DNA of 64,000 bases from Cyprinodon diabolis. Its lineage: Eukaryota; Chordata; Actinopteri; Cyprinodontiformes; Cyprinodontidae. Positions 59,901-64,000 of this stretch are shown in pieces. The notes below the pieces were generated by a model. It made no database searches. It was not told where the DNA came from and saw only the letters and a program-made list of their open reading frames with translations. Position numbers and translations under genes: made by a program. Every line of letters starts with the position of its first letter. Within the stretch, counting starts at the first letter, position 1. Location of the stretch: positions 40,036,928 through 40,100,927 of the forward strand of contig CM060073.1 in assembly GCA_030533445.1 (NCBI GenBank), in the 5' to 3' direction.

Positions 59901-62107
59901 GACGTTTTTGTTTTTTTCTGGAATAGCTTCAATTGATGATCATTAAGAGATTTTAATATAATGATCGCAGCTTAGTGCTGATCTTAACATTAAGGATATT
60001 CAAGTTACTAGTTAAATCATATTTCAGGATGTTATAAAATGATTAAATTTCATAGTCTTTTGTTCTTTGTTCACCAGCTGCACCAGGTGCTAGTCCAACT
60101 CCAGACAGGAGAGAAAGAGCAGGACTTTTCCCTCCTGCCCATCCAGGTGTCCATTAGTGTTCAGCTCTGGAGATTGCCTGGGTGCCATGAATTTCTGGCT
60201 GCTCTTGGTGAGTCGACTGTTGACCTGTATCTGCAAAACCATTTTGTATATAGAATATAAACAATGTTTGCATTTATACAAAAATGTAATAAAAATAAAA
60301 CAGAACATAATGTAAAGCTTGTTCATTATGTCATTATGGCATTTGGTAATGTATGTGAACTATTTACGTCTATTAATTAGATTGACTGTGACCTCCAACT
60401 AATTAAAACCTTAAATTCTATATCAGAAATAGAGGGGATTTTGGTAAAGAAATGTCAGCTCTCCTGAACAGAATGCTCATTTCCTGTGTAGCATCTGCAC
60501 CCAATACTAGGTTGAGGCTCTTTTTGCATCAAGTGATGAATGAATACTTATGTGGTCCTGGTTAGGTGACTGTACGACAGAGTGTTAGGGTCAGGCCAGA
60601 GATTTTTTTTCCCATTTCAAGAGTAAAGTCGTAAAATTACAAGAATAAAGTAATAAAATTACAAGAATAAAGTTGCAACGAGAATAGTCAGAAAATTATG
60701 AGAATAAAGTATTAAAATTACAAGAATAAAGTCGTAACATTACGAGAATAAATTTGTAAATTACAAGAAAAAAGTCAAAACGAGAAAACTAATAAAATCA
60801 CAAGGATAAAGTCGTAATATTAAGAGAATAAAGTCCTTAAATTATGAGAAACAAGTTGTATTTTATGACGACTCTTACAAGAAGCACTGTTTTCCCTTAA
60901 ATGAGGAATGCCAAGCATTATGTGAAGTTATACTTTGGCTCCGGTTTGACAAACAAGGAAATCTTTTAGCACACTGGCATTAAGTTGGGCAGTATTTCAA
61001 AATGGACTCAGGTTGCTGATTGGTGTTGCTGGTCGGCCGTCATATGCAATTAAGAGCTCGAAGCTCTCTTTCTGAAGCGGGTTGTTGAATGATGACTTTA
61101 TTCTCATAATATTACAACTTTATTCTCGTAATGTTACGACTTTATTCTCAAAATAAAAAAAATTTAAAAAACTCTAGCTTGGCCCTAATACTCCGTCGTA
61201 TGACTGCATTGTTGACTCAAGTTTTTTTTTATTTTTATATATATATATTTATGGAGCTGGAGGCTTGTTTTTTTCTTTTGGAGAGTAGGCCCACAGGGAA
61301 GGGGGTATGAGAGGGGGAGAGACATGCAGCAAAGGACCACAGGTCGGATTCAAACCCCGGTCTGCCACGTCGAGGACTAAGGCCTCTGTATATGGGTTGT
61401 GTGCGCTAACCACTGTGCTACTGAAGCACGCCCCCGTCTTGACTATTTTGAATAAATTATCTATATGGTTTAAGGTTACGCAAGTTTGATTTTCAATCAA
61501 GCTGAGCAAACACAGGAGAATCTTTAAATTAGTTAGGCTACTGGTAGTTTTAGAATTCTGGGCTGGAGAGAAGTGCGGGTGGAAAATAAGTTAATGCTAT
61601 AAAATCCCCTGATAGACGTCTGCTCTGACTTTGGGCCTCATAAAAACATAGTGGCAAGGTAACATGTCTCCATAAATTATCAATGACCGAGGAAGACGTA
61701 CATTGGACCTTGGGCTCCTCCTAACCCTGGTACGACACTTTCTCTGGTTCAGAAGTTTGCCTTGAAACTGTTTGCCTGAGAAACTGAATTTAGGGTTTTT
61801 CTATTAGCTGTGATCCATAATCATCCAAATGAATAGAGATAACTCTTTATTAAAATGATTTGCTGAAAAAGAAATCAAAATAATTGTTATGTTTTCTAAA
61901 GTTCCTCTGTTCATCCACTCTCAATACATTAAGTTGTACATGGAGTTACTGATGCATATGATTTTTACAGGACATTTTGCTGTTATTTTCTGTTTCCAGG
62001 ATTCGATTTATGTGAGGTAGGACAAGAAGAAGTGGTGCTAAAGACGGGCAAGCTGGCTAACCGCCGCACCTTGCACTTTGCTCTCCAGTCTCTGCTGGCG
62101 CTGTTTG
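17139..62107 (+). CDS. ttc28: ttc28 (tetratricopeptide repeat protein 28), internal 18 exons of a split gene
   Basis: This entry spans the joined coding exons listed separately below; the start codon and stop codon are outside the window. The exons add up to 4440 nt with all phases compatible, giving about 1480 codons. Order of domains: about 17 TPR repeats (exons 17139-30878), a linker (36704-45209), a CHAT domain (55150 to about 57400), then a conserved region running past 62107. TPR units show the A-x-G-N-L-G-x-x-Y-x-x-L-G pattern typical of LGN/Pins-like 40-residue repeats. The order and wording of the exons match what I remember of vertebrate TTC28. In mammals TTC28 (TPRBK) is reported at spindle poles and midbody and linked to Aurora B during cytokinesis; that role is family knowledge, not visible here. 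The recognisable CHAT histidine motif is present but the cysteine position is not cysteine. Introns range from 84 bp to about 9.9 kb. Confidence 0.95.
17936..19590 (+). other. ttc28 intron a-b
   Basis: 1655 bp, AT-rich. No repeat, gene or conserved motif could be named. Confidence 0.85.
19591..20135 (+). CDS. ttc28: ttc28 exon b: TPR repeats
   Basis: Acceptor TTATTATAG precedes the exon and donor GTAAGT follows it. The frame opens in phase 0 with [19 protein letters not shown] and ends GLGNGH plus two bases of an arginine codon. It encodes about five TPR repeats (cores [62 protein letters not shown]). One repeat contains a few extra residues between helices, around [12 protein letters not shown]. 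The phase fits exon a (phase 0) and the following exon, which begins with one completing base. Confidence 0.97.
20136..22675 (+). other. ttc28 intron b-c
   Basis: 2540 bp of AT-rich intron. Short open frames only; nothing further recognised. Confidence 0.85.
22676..23199 (+). CDS. ttc28: ttc28 exon c: TPR repeats
   Basis: The acceptor is CATTCCCAG and the donor GTAAGTG. The first base completes the arginine split with exon b; the frame then reads [18 protein letters not shown] and ends VMYLQE plus one base. It has four to five TPR repeats (cores [58 protein letters not shown]). Codon use is GC-rich compared with the surrounding AT-rich intron. No disruption. Confidence 0.97.
24067..24101. 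repeat. perfect 15-bp inverted repeat, 5-nt loop
   Basis: AAGCCCTAGAGGTTT, spacer TTATC, then its exact reverse complement. It can form a stable hairpin in DNA or in the nuclear transcript. It is not followed by a T run, so it is not a terminator. Confidence 0.9.
25299..25864 (-). mobile_element. 566-bp transposon-like element carrying a helicase exon, 9-bp TSD
   Basis: GGGTTTTAT occurs directly at both edges (25290-25298 and 25865-25873), so the insertion is delimited. Ends are TAACCTGACT… and …CACGAGGCTA, sharing only a TAnCCT-type terminus. The minus strand carries an open frame with a RecQ-like helicase start (separate entry). The element is far too short to be autonomous. The family was not identified; 8-9-bp duplications occur in several superfamilies. 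Confidence 0.75.
25467..25730 (-). pseudogene. RecQ-like SF2 helicase N-terminal fragment inside the element
   Basis: An 87-codon frame. Residues 41-73 read [20 protein letters not shown] then [13 protein letters not shown]: a Q-motif-like EEQ, the [21 protein letters not shown] block and Walker A TGFGKS (residues 63-68, 25527-25544). This is the pattern of RecQ-family DEAD/DEAH helicases. After L73 the frame loses resemblance at GTTTGT, which could be a splice donor. Later helicase motifs (DEAH, SAT and the C-terminal motifs) are absent, so it cannot be a working helicase. Confidence 0.7.
26310..26465 (-). repeat. degenerate tRNA-SINE-like repeat
   Basis: The stretch TTGGGCAAAGGTCAGCAGGA, then GGACTCAAATCTGCGACAGC and a run ending TACCTCCACACCATAGCAGC, resembles the reverse of a tRNA-headed fish SINE like the better copy near 61255-61435. 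Boundaries are approximate. Confidence 0.45.
27657..27684. repeat. (TA)14 microsatellite
   Basis: 28 bp of alternating TA followed by CAGTATC. Confidence 0.9.
30769..30878 (+). CDS. ttc28: ttc28 exon d: last TPR
   Basis: A 110-nt exon between CTCCTGACAG and GTAAAG. Two bases complete a glycine split with exon c, then [19 protein letters not shown] followed by [17 protein letters not shown], phase 0 at the end. It encodes the final TPR-like helix pair before the linker. It sits alone, 7.6 kb after exon c and 5.8 kb before exon e. Confidence 0.95.
31954..32314 (+). mobile_element. SINE with tRNA-like head and (GGAT)n tail, 9-bp TSD
   Basis: TAGGGGAAC stands at 31945-31953 and again at 32315-32323. 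The head has an A-box-like GTGGCTCAGTTCC and a B-box-like GGTTCGTTTCC, the RNA polymerase III internal promoter layout. The body has the fish-wide CATGGAGTTTACATGTTCTC and GTCCAGGGTGTACCCC blocks, and the tail is (TGGA)6. The + orientation follows from promoter and tail. Confidence 0.88.
32593..33181. mobile_element. MITE-like element with about 20-bp TIRs
   Basis: Left GGCTACGTTTACACTGCAGCC and right GGCCTGCAGTGTGAACGTAGCC (rc GGCTACGTTCACACTGCAGG…) are near-perfect inverted repeats. Repeated ATCCGATTTTTT and its complement occur inside. An ATG at 32884 opens a short frame MEDGDVESS that soon ends. No clear target duplication, so the superfamily is not assigned. Confidence 0.78.
36450..36461 (-). 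promoter_or_regulatory. CTCF-like core motif
   Basis: Minus strand CCACTAGATGGC fits the vertebrate CTCF core CCASYAGRKGGC at all 12 positions. Binding is not shown. Confidence 0.4.
36704..36833 (+). CDS. ttc28: ttc28 exon e: post-TPR helical linker
   Basis: A 130-nt exon between TTTACCCGCAG and GTAGGT. It reads [20 protein letters not shown] then [20 protein letters not shown] and VSL, ending with the first base of a glycine codon. The segment looks helical and TPR-like ([20 protein letters not shown]). Phases agree with exon d (0) and exon f (needs two completing bases). Confidence 0.95.
36936..37154 (+). CDS. ttc28: ttc28 exon f: entry to CHAT-proximal region
   Basis: This 219-nt exon comes after an intron of only 102 bp, between CACATCAG and GTAAGA. 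It reads [20 protein letters not shown] then [20 protein letters not shown] and ends [11 protein letters not shown] plus one base. The [13 protein letters not shown] stretch is the characteristic start of TPR-to-CHAT junctions in this superfamily (known from family patterns). The strand [17 protein letters not shown] is the first hydrophobic strand of the CHAT-associated fold. Confidence 0.95.
37670..37860. repeat. dispersed fish repeat
   Basis: ATAATCCCAGAGGGAAATTA followed by GGAGCAGTGGGCTGCCATTG and a GGTTAAGGGTTTTGCTCAGG block is a common fish intronic repeat as I remember it; a shorter related AATAATCCTAGGGAGAAATT occurs near 47,840. Edges approximate. Confidence 0.5.
38691..38702 (-). 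promoter_or_regulatory. CTCF-like core motif
   Basis: Minus strand CCACTAGGTGGC matches CCASYAGRKGGC at all positions. Same orientation as the motif at 36450. Confidence 0.4.
40416..40575 (+). CDS. ttc28: ttc28 exon g: variable linker
   Basis: A 160-nt exon between TTTTCACAG and GTAGGA. After two bases finishing a glycine codon it reads [20 protein letters not shown], a Gly/Ser-rich stretch, then [20 protein letters not shown] and S plus two bases. The Gly/Ser-rich middle ([15 protein letters not shown]) looks like a flexible loop; the flanks are well conserved against the family as I recall it. Confidence 0.93.
40967..41116 (+). repeat. direct repeat, copy 1 of 2
   Basis: Starts GAGCAGATATCTTCCCATCC and ends GTCGTAGTGATGTCATA. 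Copy 2 at 41699 keeps the order of every block (CATCCAYAAAGG, AAGAAATAGAGGATWTTCCA, CAGCCTTCCGCCTCTG, TGATGTCATA). Confidence 0.85.
41699..41848 (+). repeat. direct repeat, copy 2 of 2
   Basis: Starts GAGCAGACATCTTTCCATCC and ends TTGTGATGTCATA; estimated by eye at roughly 85 percent or more identity to copy 1. About 580 bp lie between the copies. Confidence 0.85.
42155..42230. repeat. dispersed repeat (AATCAAGTTTATTGCCAAGT type)
   Basis: CAGAATCAGAATCAAGTTTA followed by GCCAAGTAGGTTTGCACTAA and GGAATTTGACTTGGTG is a very common fish repeat terminus as I recall it. Edges approximate. Confidence 0.6.
44740..44756. repeat. G homopolymer, 17 nt
   Basis: Seventeen G in a row. A potential slippage site; the flanks do not make a full G-quadruplex array. 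Confidence 0.9.
45069..45209 (+). CDS. ttc28: ttc28 exon h: acidic linker
   Basis: A 141-nt exon between CTCTTTCAG and GTAGGA. One base finishes an arginine codon, then [20 protein letters not shown] and [20 protein letters not shown], ending NNLFN plus two bases. Overlapping open frames in other phases run further but break at the splice sites, so they are shadows. The next intron, 9.9 kb, holds the large LINE insertion. Confidence 0.94.
46223..46440 (-). mobile_element. LINE 3'-end fragment, same family as 51195-55005
   Basis: Begins TTCAGTTCAATTCAGTTTAT and follows the 3' untranslated sequence of the big LINE (ATAGCGCC…, TTCTATCTAAGGAAAACCAG, GCATGCGTGTAGCGACAGTG) until CAGAACCAGGCTCA. 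It lacks about 27 bp (CACATGTCATCTCAAGGCAC and next bases) present in the other copies. Confidence 0.85.
47449..47508. repeat. 19-bp perfect inverted repeat
   Basis: Arm TCTGCAGCCTATGTGTTGC (47449-47467) returns as exact reverse complement at 47490-47508 after a 22-nt spacer. It lies 20 bp before the target duplication of the hAT MITE. Confidence 0.9.
47537..48010. mobile_element. hAT-type MITE, 474 bp, 8-bp TSD
   Basis: Flanked by CATTAGAC at 47529-47536 and 48011-48018. Ends CAGAGGTCTTCAAC and GTTGAAGACCCCTG are inverted repeats with one mismatch. The 8-bp duplication and CAG…CTG ends are the hAT signature. GGGGGTCCGCGACCCC just inside the left end is self-complementary. No transposase frame. 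Confidence 0.92.
49334..49345 (-). promoter_or_regulatory. CTCF-like core motif
   Basis: Minus strand CCACTAGATGGC, extended by AGCC, matches CCASYAGRKGGC. Third site with the same orientation. Confidence 0.42.
50303..50389 (+). mobile_element. fragment of the 59597-59881 element (right arm)
   Basis: TCTTATTTACCTGCTTAAAT to GATAAGTTTTTGCC lines up block by block with the right arm of the element at 59597 (TCTCATTTACCTACTCAAAT to GATAATTTTTGCA). No left arm found nearby. Confidence 0.7.
51195..51926 (-). other. LINE 3' untranslated region and pentamer tail
   Basis: Non-coding part after the original stop. Its last about 250 bp (51195-51440) is the portion found again at 46223 and 63719. It ends on the minus strand in TGAATTGAATTGAATTTAAT. 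Confidence 0.8.
52020..54989 (-). CDS. LINE ORF2: APE endonuclease plus reverse transcriptase (989 codons)
   Basis: Domain order: a short N-terminal leader; an AP-type endonuclease at about residues 65-290 ([21 protein letters not shown] at 209-214, [10 protein letters not shown]); then a reverse transcriptase at about 500-780 ([56 protein letters not shown] at 741-744); and a C-terminal region ([17 protein letters not shown]). All expected catalytic motifs are intact. It ends at TGA (52022-52020) right after SYQAPLL. The same frame stays open for 30 more codons to TAG (51929-51927), with the usual L2 ending, so the TGA looks like a point mutation of a tryptophan codon. The protein would nick target DNA and prime reverse transcription for retrotransposition. 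Fish L2-like clade by recall. Confidence 0.92.
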   Translation of the reverse strand: MQTRKQSCSLTHISAASLLLPTLYSIQTVSCPRPKSNKLAKIPKGVNHDNLIKIKITPIGEKVKTIKCGLFNIRSLSSKSLLVNDLICDNHIDLCCLTETWLQQEDYVSINEATPSSYLNFHIPRSSGRGGGVATIFQSDLLITPKTVNTYNSFEHLTLNFPHPNFKARKPLLFVTLYRPPGPYSEFLDEFSEFLSDLVLNTDRVIIVGDFNIHADIEGDSLRAAFNAILDTIGFVQNVNIPTHSHLHTLDLVLTYGIECEEITVFPHNPVLSDHFLITFRITLTEFSSPKRRFNFSRSLSDSAVINFKESASLSLSSVSLSSAAECKSIAYSPSQVDDFVDGVASSLRTALDNAAPLKMKTVENRKLAPWFNAELRTLKQNARKLERKYRSTGLRESFLVWKNGLLLYKRTLCKARAAYFSSLKEENKNNPRFLFNTVAKLTQSHSSVEPSIPPALSSNDFMGFFINKIDLIKNKIISTPLSAIVPEVVMESEPGLDCFDPVELSELAKLLSSSKPSTCMLDPVPTRLFKEVFPLISSSIVDVINLCLLQGYVPKAFKVAVIKPLLKKPSLDPDDLVNYRPISNLPFLSKILEKVVAKQVCDHLHHNELFEEFQSGFRAHHSTETALVKVTNDILMASDNGLVSVLVLLDISAAFDTVDHNILLERLEYFVGIKGTALDWFKSYLSDRIQFVYVNDRSSTRSKVTCGVPQGSVLGPILFTLYMLPIGRVIRQHGINFHCYADDTQLYLSINPDEANPLHRLQACLEDIKTWMTLNFLLLNADKTEVIVFGPESLKKKLISQSLHLDGIKLISDNKVKNLGVSFDQDLSFKSQIKEVSRISFFHLWNIAKIRNLLSRGDAEKLVHAFVTSRLDYCNSLLSGSPQTVVKSLQLIQNAAARVLMKIKKRDHISPILASLHWLPVKSRIEFKILLLTYKALNGQAPSYIRDLIVPYVPNRALRSQSAGLLVVPRISKSRMGGRSFSYQAPLL
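55150..55294 (+). CDS. ttc28: ttc28 exon i: start of CHAT domain
   Basis: A 145-nt exon between TTTGTTCAG and GTAAGT. One base finishes arginine, then [20 protein letters not shown], a Ser/Thr-rich stretch, and [16 protein letters not shown] in phase 0. [11 protein letters not shown] is the conserved helix that opens CHAT domains. Its acceptor lies 145 bp from the inferred 5' end of an antisense LINE, so splicing signals (branch point, pyrimidine tract) are squeezed into the short remaining stretch. Confidence 0.95.
55441..55620 (+). CDS. ttc28: ttc28 exon j: CHAT domain core strands
   Basis: Exactly 60 codons (phase 0 at both ends) between TGTCTGACAG and the weak donor GTTGGA. It reads [40 protein letters not shown] and [20 protein letters not shown]. 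The [10 protein letters not shown] and [12 protein letters not shown] motifs are the family hallmark of CHAT domains (the x-x-x-x-PFxxL strand). The donor lacks the usual A at +3 and G at +5. Confidence 0.95.
55735..56279 (+). CDS. ttc28: ttc28 exon k: CHAT domain with His motif and Gly/Ser/Arg-rich insert
   Basis: A 545-nt exon between TTCACTCAG and GTAGGT, starting in phase 0 with [20 protein letters not shown]. It contains [19 protein letters not shown] and then [18 protein letters not shown]; the HFATH at 55966-55980 holds the histidine that acts as catalytic base in active CHAT proteases. After this comes a low-complexity run rich in G, S and R (about 56017-56130), then [18 protein letters not shown] and [19 protein letters not shown]. 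It ends two bases into a glycine codon, just before the place where active CHAT proteins have their cysteine. Confidence 0.95.
56280..56933 (+). other. ttc28 intron k-l
   Basis: 654 bp of AT-rich intron with nothing recognised. Confidence 0.9.
56934..57181 (+). CDS. ttc28: ttc28 exon l: CHAT domain, degenerate catalytic-Cys site
   Basis: A 248-nt exon between GTGTCTGCAG and the weak donor GTTAGG. One base finishes glycine, then [20 protein letters not shown] and [20 protein letters not shown], ending SNWA plus one base. In active CHAT proteases the block LVVLSACxT-G carries the nucleophile; here the joined text is LVVLGSYQES, so tyrosine (56938-56940) stands at the cysteine position. The [21 protein letters not shown] block is otherwise textbook CHAT. 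Confidence 0.95.
57276..57400 (+). CDS. ttc28: ttc28 exon m: end of CHAT domain
   Basis: A 125-nt exon flanked by very short introns (94 and 84 bp), between CCCCTGTAG and GTGAGA. Two bases finish glycine, then [40 protein letters not shown] and L. The NWAGYMLIG join across exons l and m is the conserved end of the CHAT fold (W-A-x-F-x-L-x-G). Confidence 0.94.
57485..57716 (+). CDS. ttc28: ttc28 exon n: conserved post-CHAT region
   Basis: A 232-nt exon between CTCTCTCCAG and GTATGT. It reads [40 protein letters not shown] and [20 protein letters not shown], then [17 protein letters not shown] plus one base. I know no catalytic role for it. It is strongly conserved with the family as remembered. 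Confidence 0.94.
58020..58096 (+). CDS. ttc28: ttc28 exon o: short post-CHAT exon
   Basis: A 77-nt exon between CCATCCCTCAG and GTAAAA. Two bases finish glycine, then [20 protein letters not shown] and QLINR, ending in phase 0. Reading through the donor gives an open stretch, but it has no family resemblance. The exon continues sensibly into the microexon at 59048. Confidence 0.92.
59048..59071 (+). CDS. ttc28: ttc28 exon p: 24-nt microexon
   Basis: Only 24 nt, AVKNMVAM in phase 0, between GGTCTGAAG and the strong donor GTAAGTG. Without it, exon o (…QLINR) would join directly to exon q (LHQVLVQL…), losing eight residues but keeping the frame. The peptide matches the residues I recall between these two blocks in mammalian TTC28, which is why it is called despite its size. 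The acceptor (AAG) is weak with no strong pyrimidine tract next to it, so alternative use is possible. Confidence 0.82.
59597..59881. mobile_element. 285-bp MITE with about 80-bp TIRs
   Basis: Left arm TGCAAAAAATCTAAATCTAG… to GAGGTAAAAGAGA and the reverse complement of the right arm TGCAAAAATTATCTAGAAAT… to TAGGTAAATGAGA align over about 80 bp. The whole element is close to a palindrome with a short centre. No TSD was identified. Confidence 0.85.
60078..60207 (+). CDS. ttc28: ttc28 exon q
   Basis: A 130-nt exon between GTTCACCAG and GTGAGT. It reads [20 protein letters not shown] then [20 protein letters not shown] and AAL plus one base. It belongs to the conserved post-CHAT region. An open frame running on past the donor is spurious. 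Confidence 0.94.
60573..61200. mobile_element. 628-bp TIR element with internal AATAAAGTCGTAAAATTAC units, 6-bp TSD
   Basis: TGACTG lies at 60567-60572 and 61201-61206. Ends TACGACAGAGTGTTAGGGTC… and …GGCCCTAATACTCCGTCGTA are inverted repeats of about 29 bp with few mismatches. The left 280 bp is a chain of imperfect units AATAAAGTCGTAAAATTACG with AGA; the right part carries the inverse (TTACGACTTTATTCTC), so the arms can fold on each other. No transposase. A truncated relative is at 13356. Family unknown to me. Confidence 0.88.
61255..61435 (-). mobile_element. tRNA-derived SINE fragment
   Basis: On the minus strand, AGTGGTTAGCGCACACAACC (A-box side) and GGGTTTGAATCC (B box) are spaced as in a tRNA head, followed by GTGGTCCTTTGCTGCATGTC, the body of a common fish SINE as I recall. 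No TSD checked with certainty. Confidence 0.65.
62000..62107 (+). CDS. ttc28: ttc28 exon r: last exon in window
   Basis: A 108-nt exon between TGTTTCCAG and GTAAAT. Two bases finish glycine, then [20 protein letters not shown] and [15 protein letters not shown] plus one base. The open phase shows that at least one more exon lies downstream of the window, expected to begin the long Ser/Pro-rich C-terminal part of the protein. Confidence 0.94.
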
Positions 62108-62202
62108 GTAAATTTGTTTATTTGTTTGATTGTAAGATTTGCAGCCTTATAGGAATACTTTAAAATTTCCTTTCAGTTAATTTATTTTATAACCTTATGC
62201 CA

Positions 62203-62340
62203 GAGATGGGGACTCGAGTTTGTGACTCGTACTCGAGTCGCACTTAAGTCGCATATTTAATGACTTCAGACTCGACTTAGACTTGCATTTGAAGGACTTC
62301 AGACTCGACTGAGACTCGTGATTTCCGACTTGTGAACAAT
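62203..62340. repeat. dispersed repeat with GACTCGAGT motifs
   Basis: CAGAGATGGGGACTCGAGTT then repeated GACTTCAGACTCGACT (twice) is a fish-wide terminus linked to hAT-type elements by memory. The matching other end was not located. Confidence 0.5.
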
Positions 62341-62433
62341 ATTTTATTCCAGTGTAAAAACACTTATTCAAGTGTTTTTTGTTTTACTAACTTGACTGAT
62401 CGCCGCTCTCCTTACCCGCACACAGAAGGGGTT

Positions 62434-62453
62434 AAAAAAAAAAAAAAAAAAAA
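62434..62453. repeat. A homopolymer, 20 nt
   Basis: Twenty A after GGGGTT, directly before the LTR-like segment. Confidence 0.9.
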
Positions 62454-62459
62454 GTAGCA

Positions 62460-63151
62460 CTTGTGGCCAGTATGGCCCCACACTCAGTCATTGACACAAG
62501 GGGGAGCAAACAACTCAAAGACCCAAACCGTGAAGCACTCAAGTTCAAGTGTTTTATTTATACAAAAAGTCACCGCAAAAGTGGCACGATAAAACAGTCC
62601 TTTTCTTCTCCTGATAAAACCTAAAATTCAAGAGTTTTCCTTAAAAATCAGAGGCTGGAAGTTGGGCTCCGCTTGTTATGCTGCTTCTGGTGCGAGTGAT
62701 CGGCCTGGAGCACCCACTGGCTGATTCACAGCTGACTCTGCGGCGCCCCGGCACTGTTCCACTCCCTGGCGTGCCACACCCCTTTCCAGACCGATCCAGC
62801 TAAAAAGAGAAGCAAGGAGAACGCCAGCATCCACGCGCCAAAACCCCATCGGAAGATATATTCCTGTTTATGCTTTAAGCGAGGGGGAGCGCTACTTACA
62901 GGCGAGGTTCCTCCTCTGCCCTAATACTCCTTACTGGGCCATCTGTGCACCCTCCTGGTGCACGGATCCCGGCAGCGCGTCCGTCTCTGTCACCTGCAGA
63001 TTCCGTTCTCCTTCTCCTTTCCTTCAGACTCCTTTTATGTCGGCTTTAATCAGCCCTTGCTCACACCTGAGCGCAGCAATTACGCAGCGCAATTAATGCA
63101 CTCCGCCTCCTCAGACAACTACTTCAGTCCAGTGCGCATGGATTGTCACAA
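62460..63151 (-). mobile_element. possible solo LTR-like segment
   Basis: Runs TGTGGCCAGTATGG… to …GGATTGTCACA, so ends are TGTG…CACA. On the minus strand it shows, in order, a TATA-like CATAAAAGGAG, a donor-like CTGTAAGTAG, and AATAAAACACTTG near the end, the order of an LTR promoter, leader and polyadenylation site. It is more GC-rich than its surroundings. No 5-bp target duplication could be matched and no internal retroelement gene is present, so this is tentative. Confidence 0.35.
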
Positions 63152-63718
63152 GGGAAAAACAAACCAAAACAACCCAACATGCAGGAAAAATTCAAAAGTC
63201 TAAAATAAAGGAAAACAATCATATAAAAAAGAAACATCAAAACATGCAAAGCTCAAGAAGAAAATACAAAGAAAAACAAATCATATCTTCCTCTCCAAAC
63301 ATGCAAAGCATAAAACTAACATTTAAATGAAAGAAAACCATAAATCATATTTTTCCCTGTGCAACAAACTGACGTCACTGACGCAACAGTACGTGACATA
63401 TATGCCCGTGCGCATGCATGCATGCAACCCATAAAGATATGGAAGCGATGATAACCCCCCCCTGTTTCGGTGCCACCGTTCATAATAACCTTTGGCTAAA
63501 AAAAACTTTACATAAGGCGGGAATAAAAGAGCAGCAAACTGCAGCTTCTTTAGTAAAAAACACACGATGCTTGGTCCACCACATCTAATTTTATCAGCCA
63601 CAGTGCAGTGCAGGTGTACAGCCAGGGACATCACAGACATAAGGCAATAATTCAGGACCTTATTATTTCATGCAACCTCGCCTTGTCTTTGATCCACAAG
63701 CCCAGCTTTAAAATTCAA

Positions 63719-64000
63719 TTTTTTTCAATTCAGTTTATTTATATAGCGCCAAATTCACAACACATGTCATCTCAAGGCACTTTACAGTTCAACCAGATCA
63801 TACAGTCAAATTGATACAAAGTTTTCTATCTAAGGAAAACCAGTTGATTGCATTGACTCATTGACTCAAATACAATCCCTCACACTAAGCATGCTTGCAG
63901 CGACAGTGGAGGGGAAAAACTCCCTTTTAACAGGAAGAAACCTCCAGCAGAACCAGGCTCAGTGTGAGCGGCCATCTGCCGAGGCCGACTGGGGTTCAAG
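63719..64000 (-). mobile_element. LINE 3' end, same family, continues past the window
   Basis: From TTTTTTCAATTCAGTTTATT the sequence follows the 3' end of the 51195 LINE with only a few differences (for example CTTGCAG for CTTGTAG) right up to the last base GGGGTTCAAG. The rest of the element, of unknown length, lies beyond 64000. Confidence 0.9.

Larger units (their letters stand above)
58097..60077 (+). other. ttc28 introns around the microexon
   Basis: Intron o-p (58097-59047, 951 bp) has nothing recognised. Intron p-q (59072-60077) contains the long-TIR element at 59597-59881. Confidence 0.85.
60208..61999 (+). other. ttc28 intron q-r
   Basis: 1.8 kb. Mostly occupied by the TGACTG-flanked element (60573-61200) and a reverse tRNA-SINE (61255-61435). 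61440-61999 shows nothing recognised. Confidence 0.85.
62108..64000 (+). other. ttc28 intron after exon r (3' end outside window)
   Basis: No exon supportable. Contains a GACTCGAGT-type repeat (62203-62340), an A run, an LTR-like segment (about 62460-63150), unrecognised sequence with CATGCATG runs at 63,410, and a LINE 3' end (63719-64000). Confidence 0.75.

Overview
This window is vertebrate, almost certainly teleost fish, genomic DNA. It holds part of one split protein-coding gene on the + strand, embedded in repeat-rich introns. Eighteen exons (17139 to 62107) have GT/AG borders and reading phases that join without a break into 4440 nt, about 1480 codons. The product has about 17 tetratricopeptide (TPR) repeats of about 40 residues followed by a CHAT (caspase-HetF-associated-with-TPRs) domain. 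I recognise this as TTC28 (TPRBK), a large TPR/CHAT protein described in mammals as a mitotic spindle and midbody factor. Both gene ends lie outside the window. The upstream TPR exons and promoter are 5' of position 1, and the low-complexity C-terminal region is 3' of 62107.

Layout. 1-17138 is intron upstream of the first visible exon. It carries two terminal-inverted-repeat (TIR) elements, a 1512-bp perfect (TATC)n array, and a decayed reverse-transcriptase relic. 17139-30878 holds the four TPR exons. 36704-45209 holds the linker and early CHAT-proximal exons. 51195-55005 is an almost intact antisense LINE (L2/CR1-like, 989-aa ORF), ending only 145 bp before the next ttc28 exon. 55150-62107 is a compact cluster of ten exons encoding the CHAT domain and what follows, including a 24-nt microexon. 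62108-64000 is a repeat-rich intron that ends in the 3' end of another copy of the same LINE family.

The mobile-element load is the non-genic story. Several insertions can be delimited by their own target-site duplications (TSDs): a tRNA-headed SINE (TAGGGGAAC), a hAT-type MITE (CATTAGAC), a long-TIR element with repeated AATAAAGTCGTAAAATTAC-type units (TGACTG), a 566-bp element carrying the first exon of a RecQ-like helicase (GGGTTTTAT), and the LINE (TTTGGTTTCA, tentative). These families (L2-like LINE, RTE/Rex3-like LINE, tRNA-SINEs, hAT MITEs) are the usual mix in percomorph fish. I would not name a species.

No bacterial-type operon, CRISPR array, tRNA or rRNA gene was seen. Identification of ttc28 rests on recall of the family, not on a search. 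Transposon family names are mostly inference and are flagged as such.
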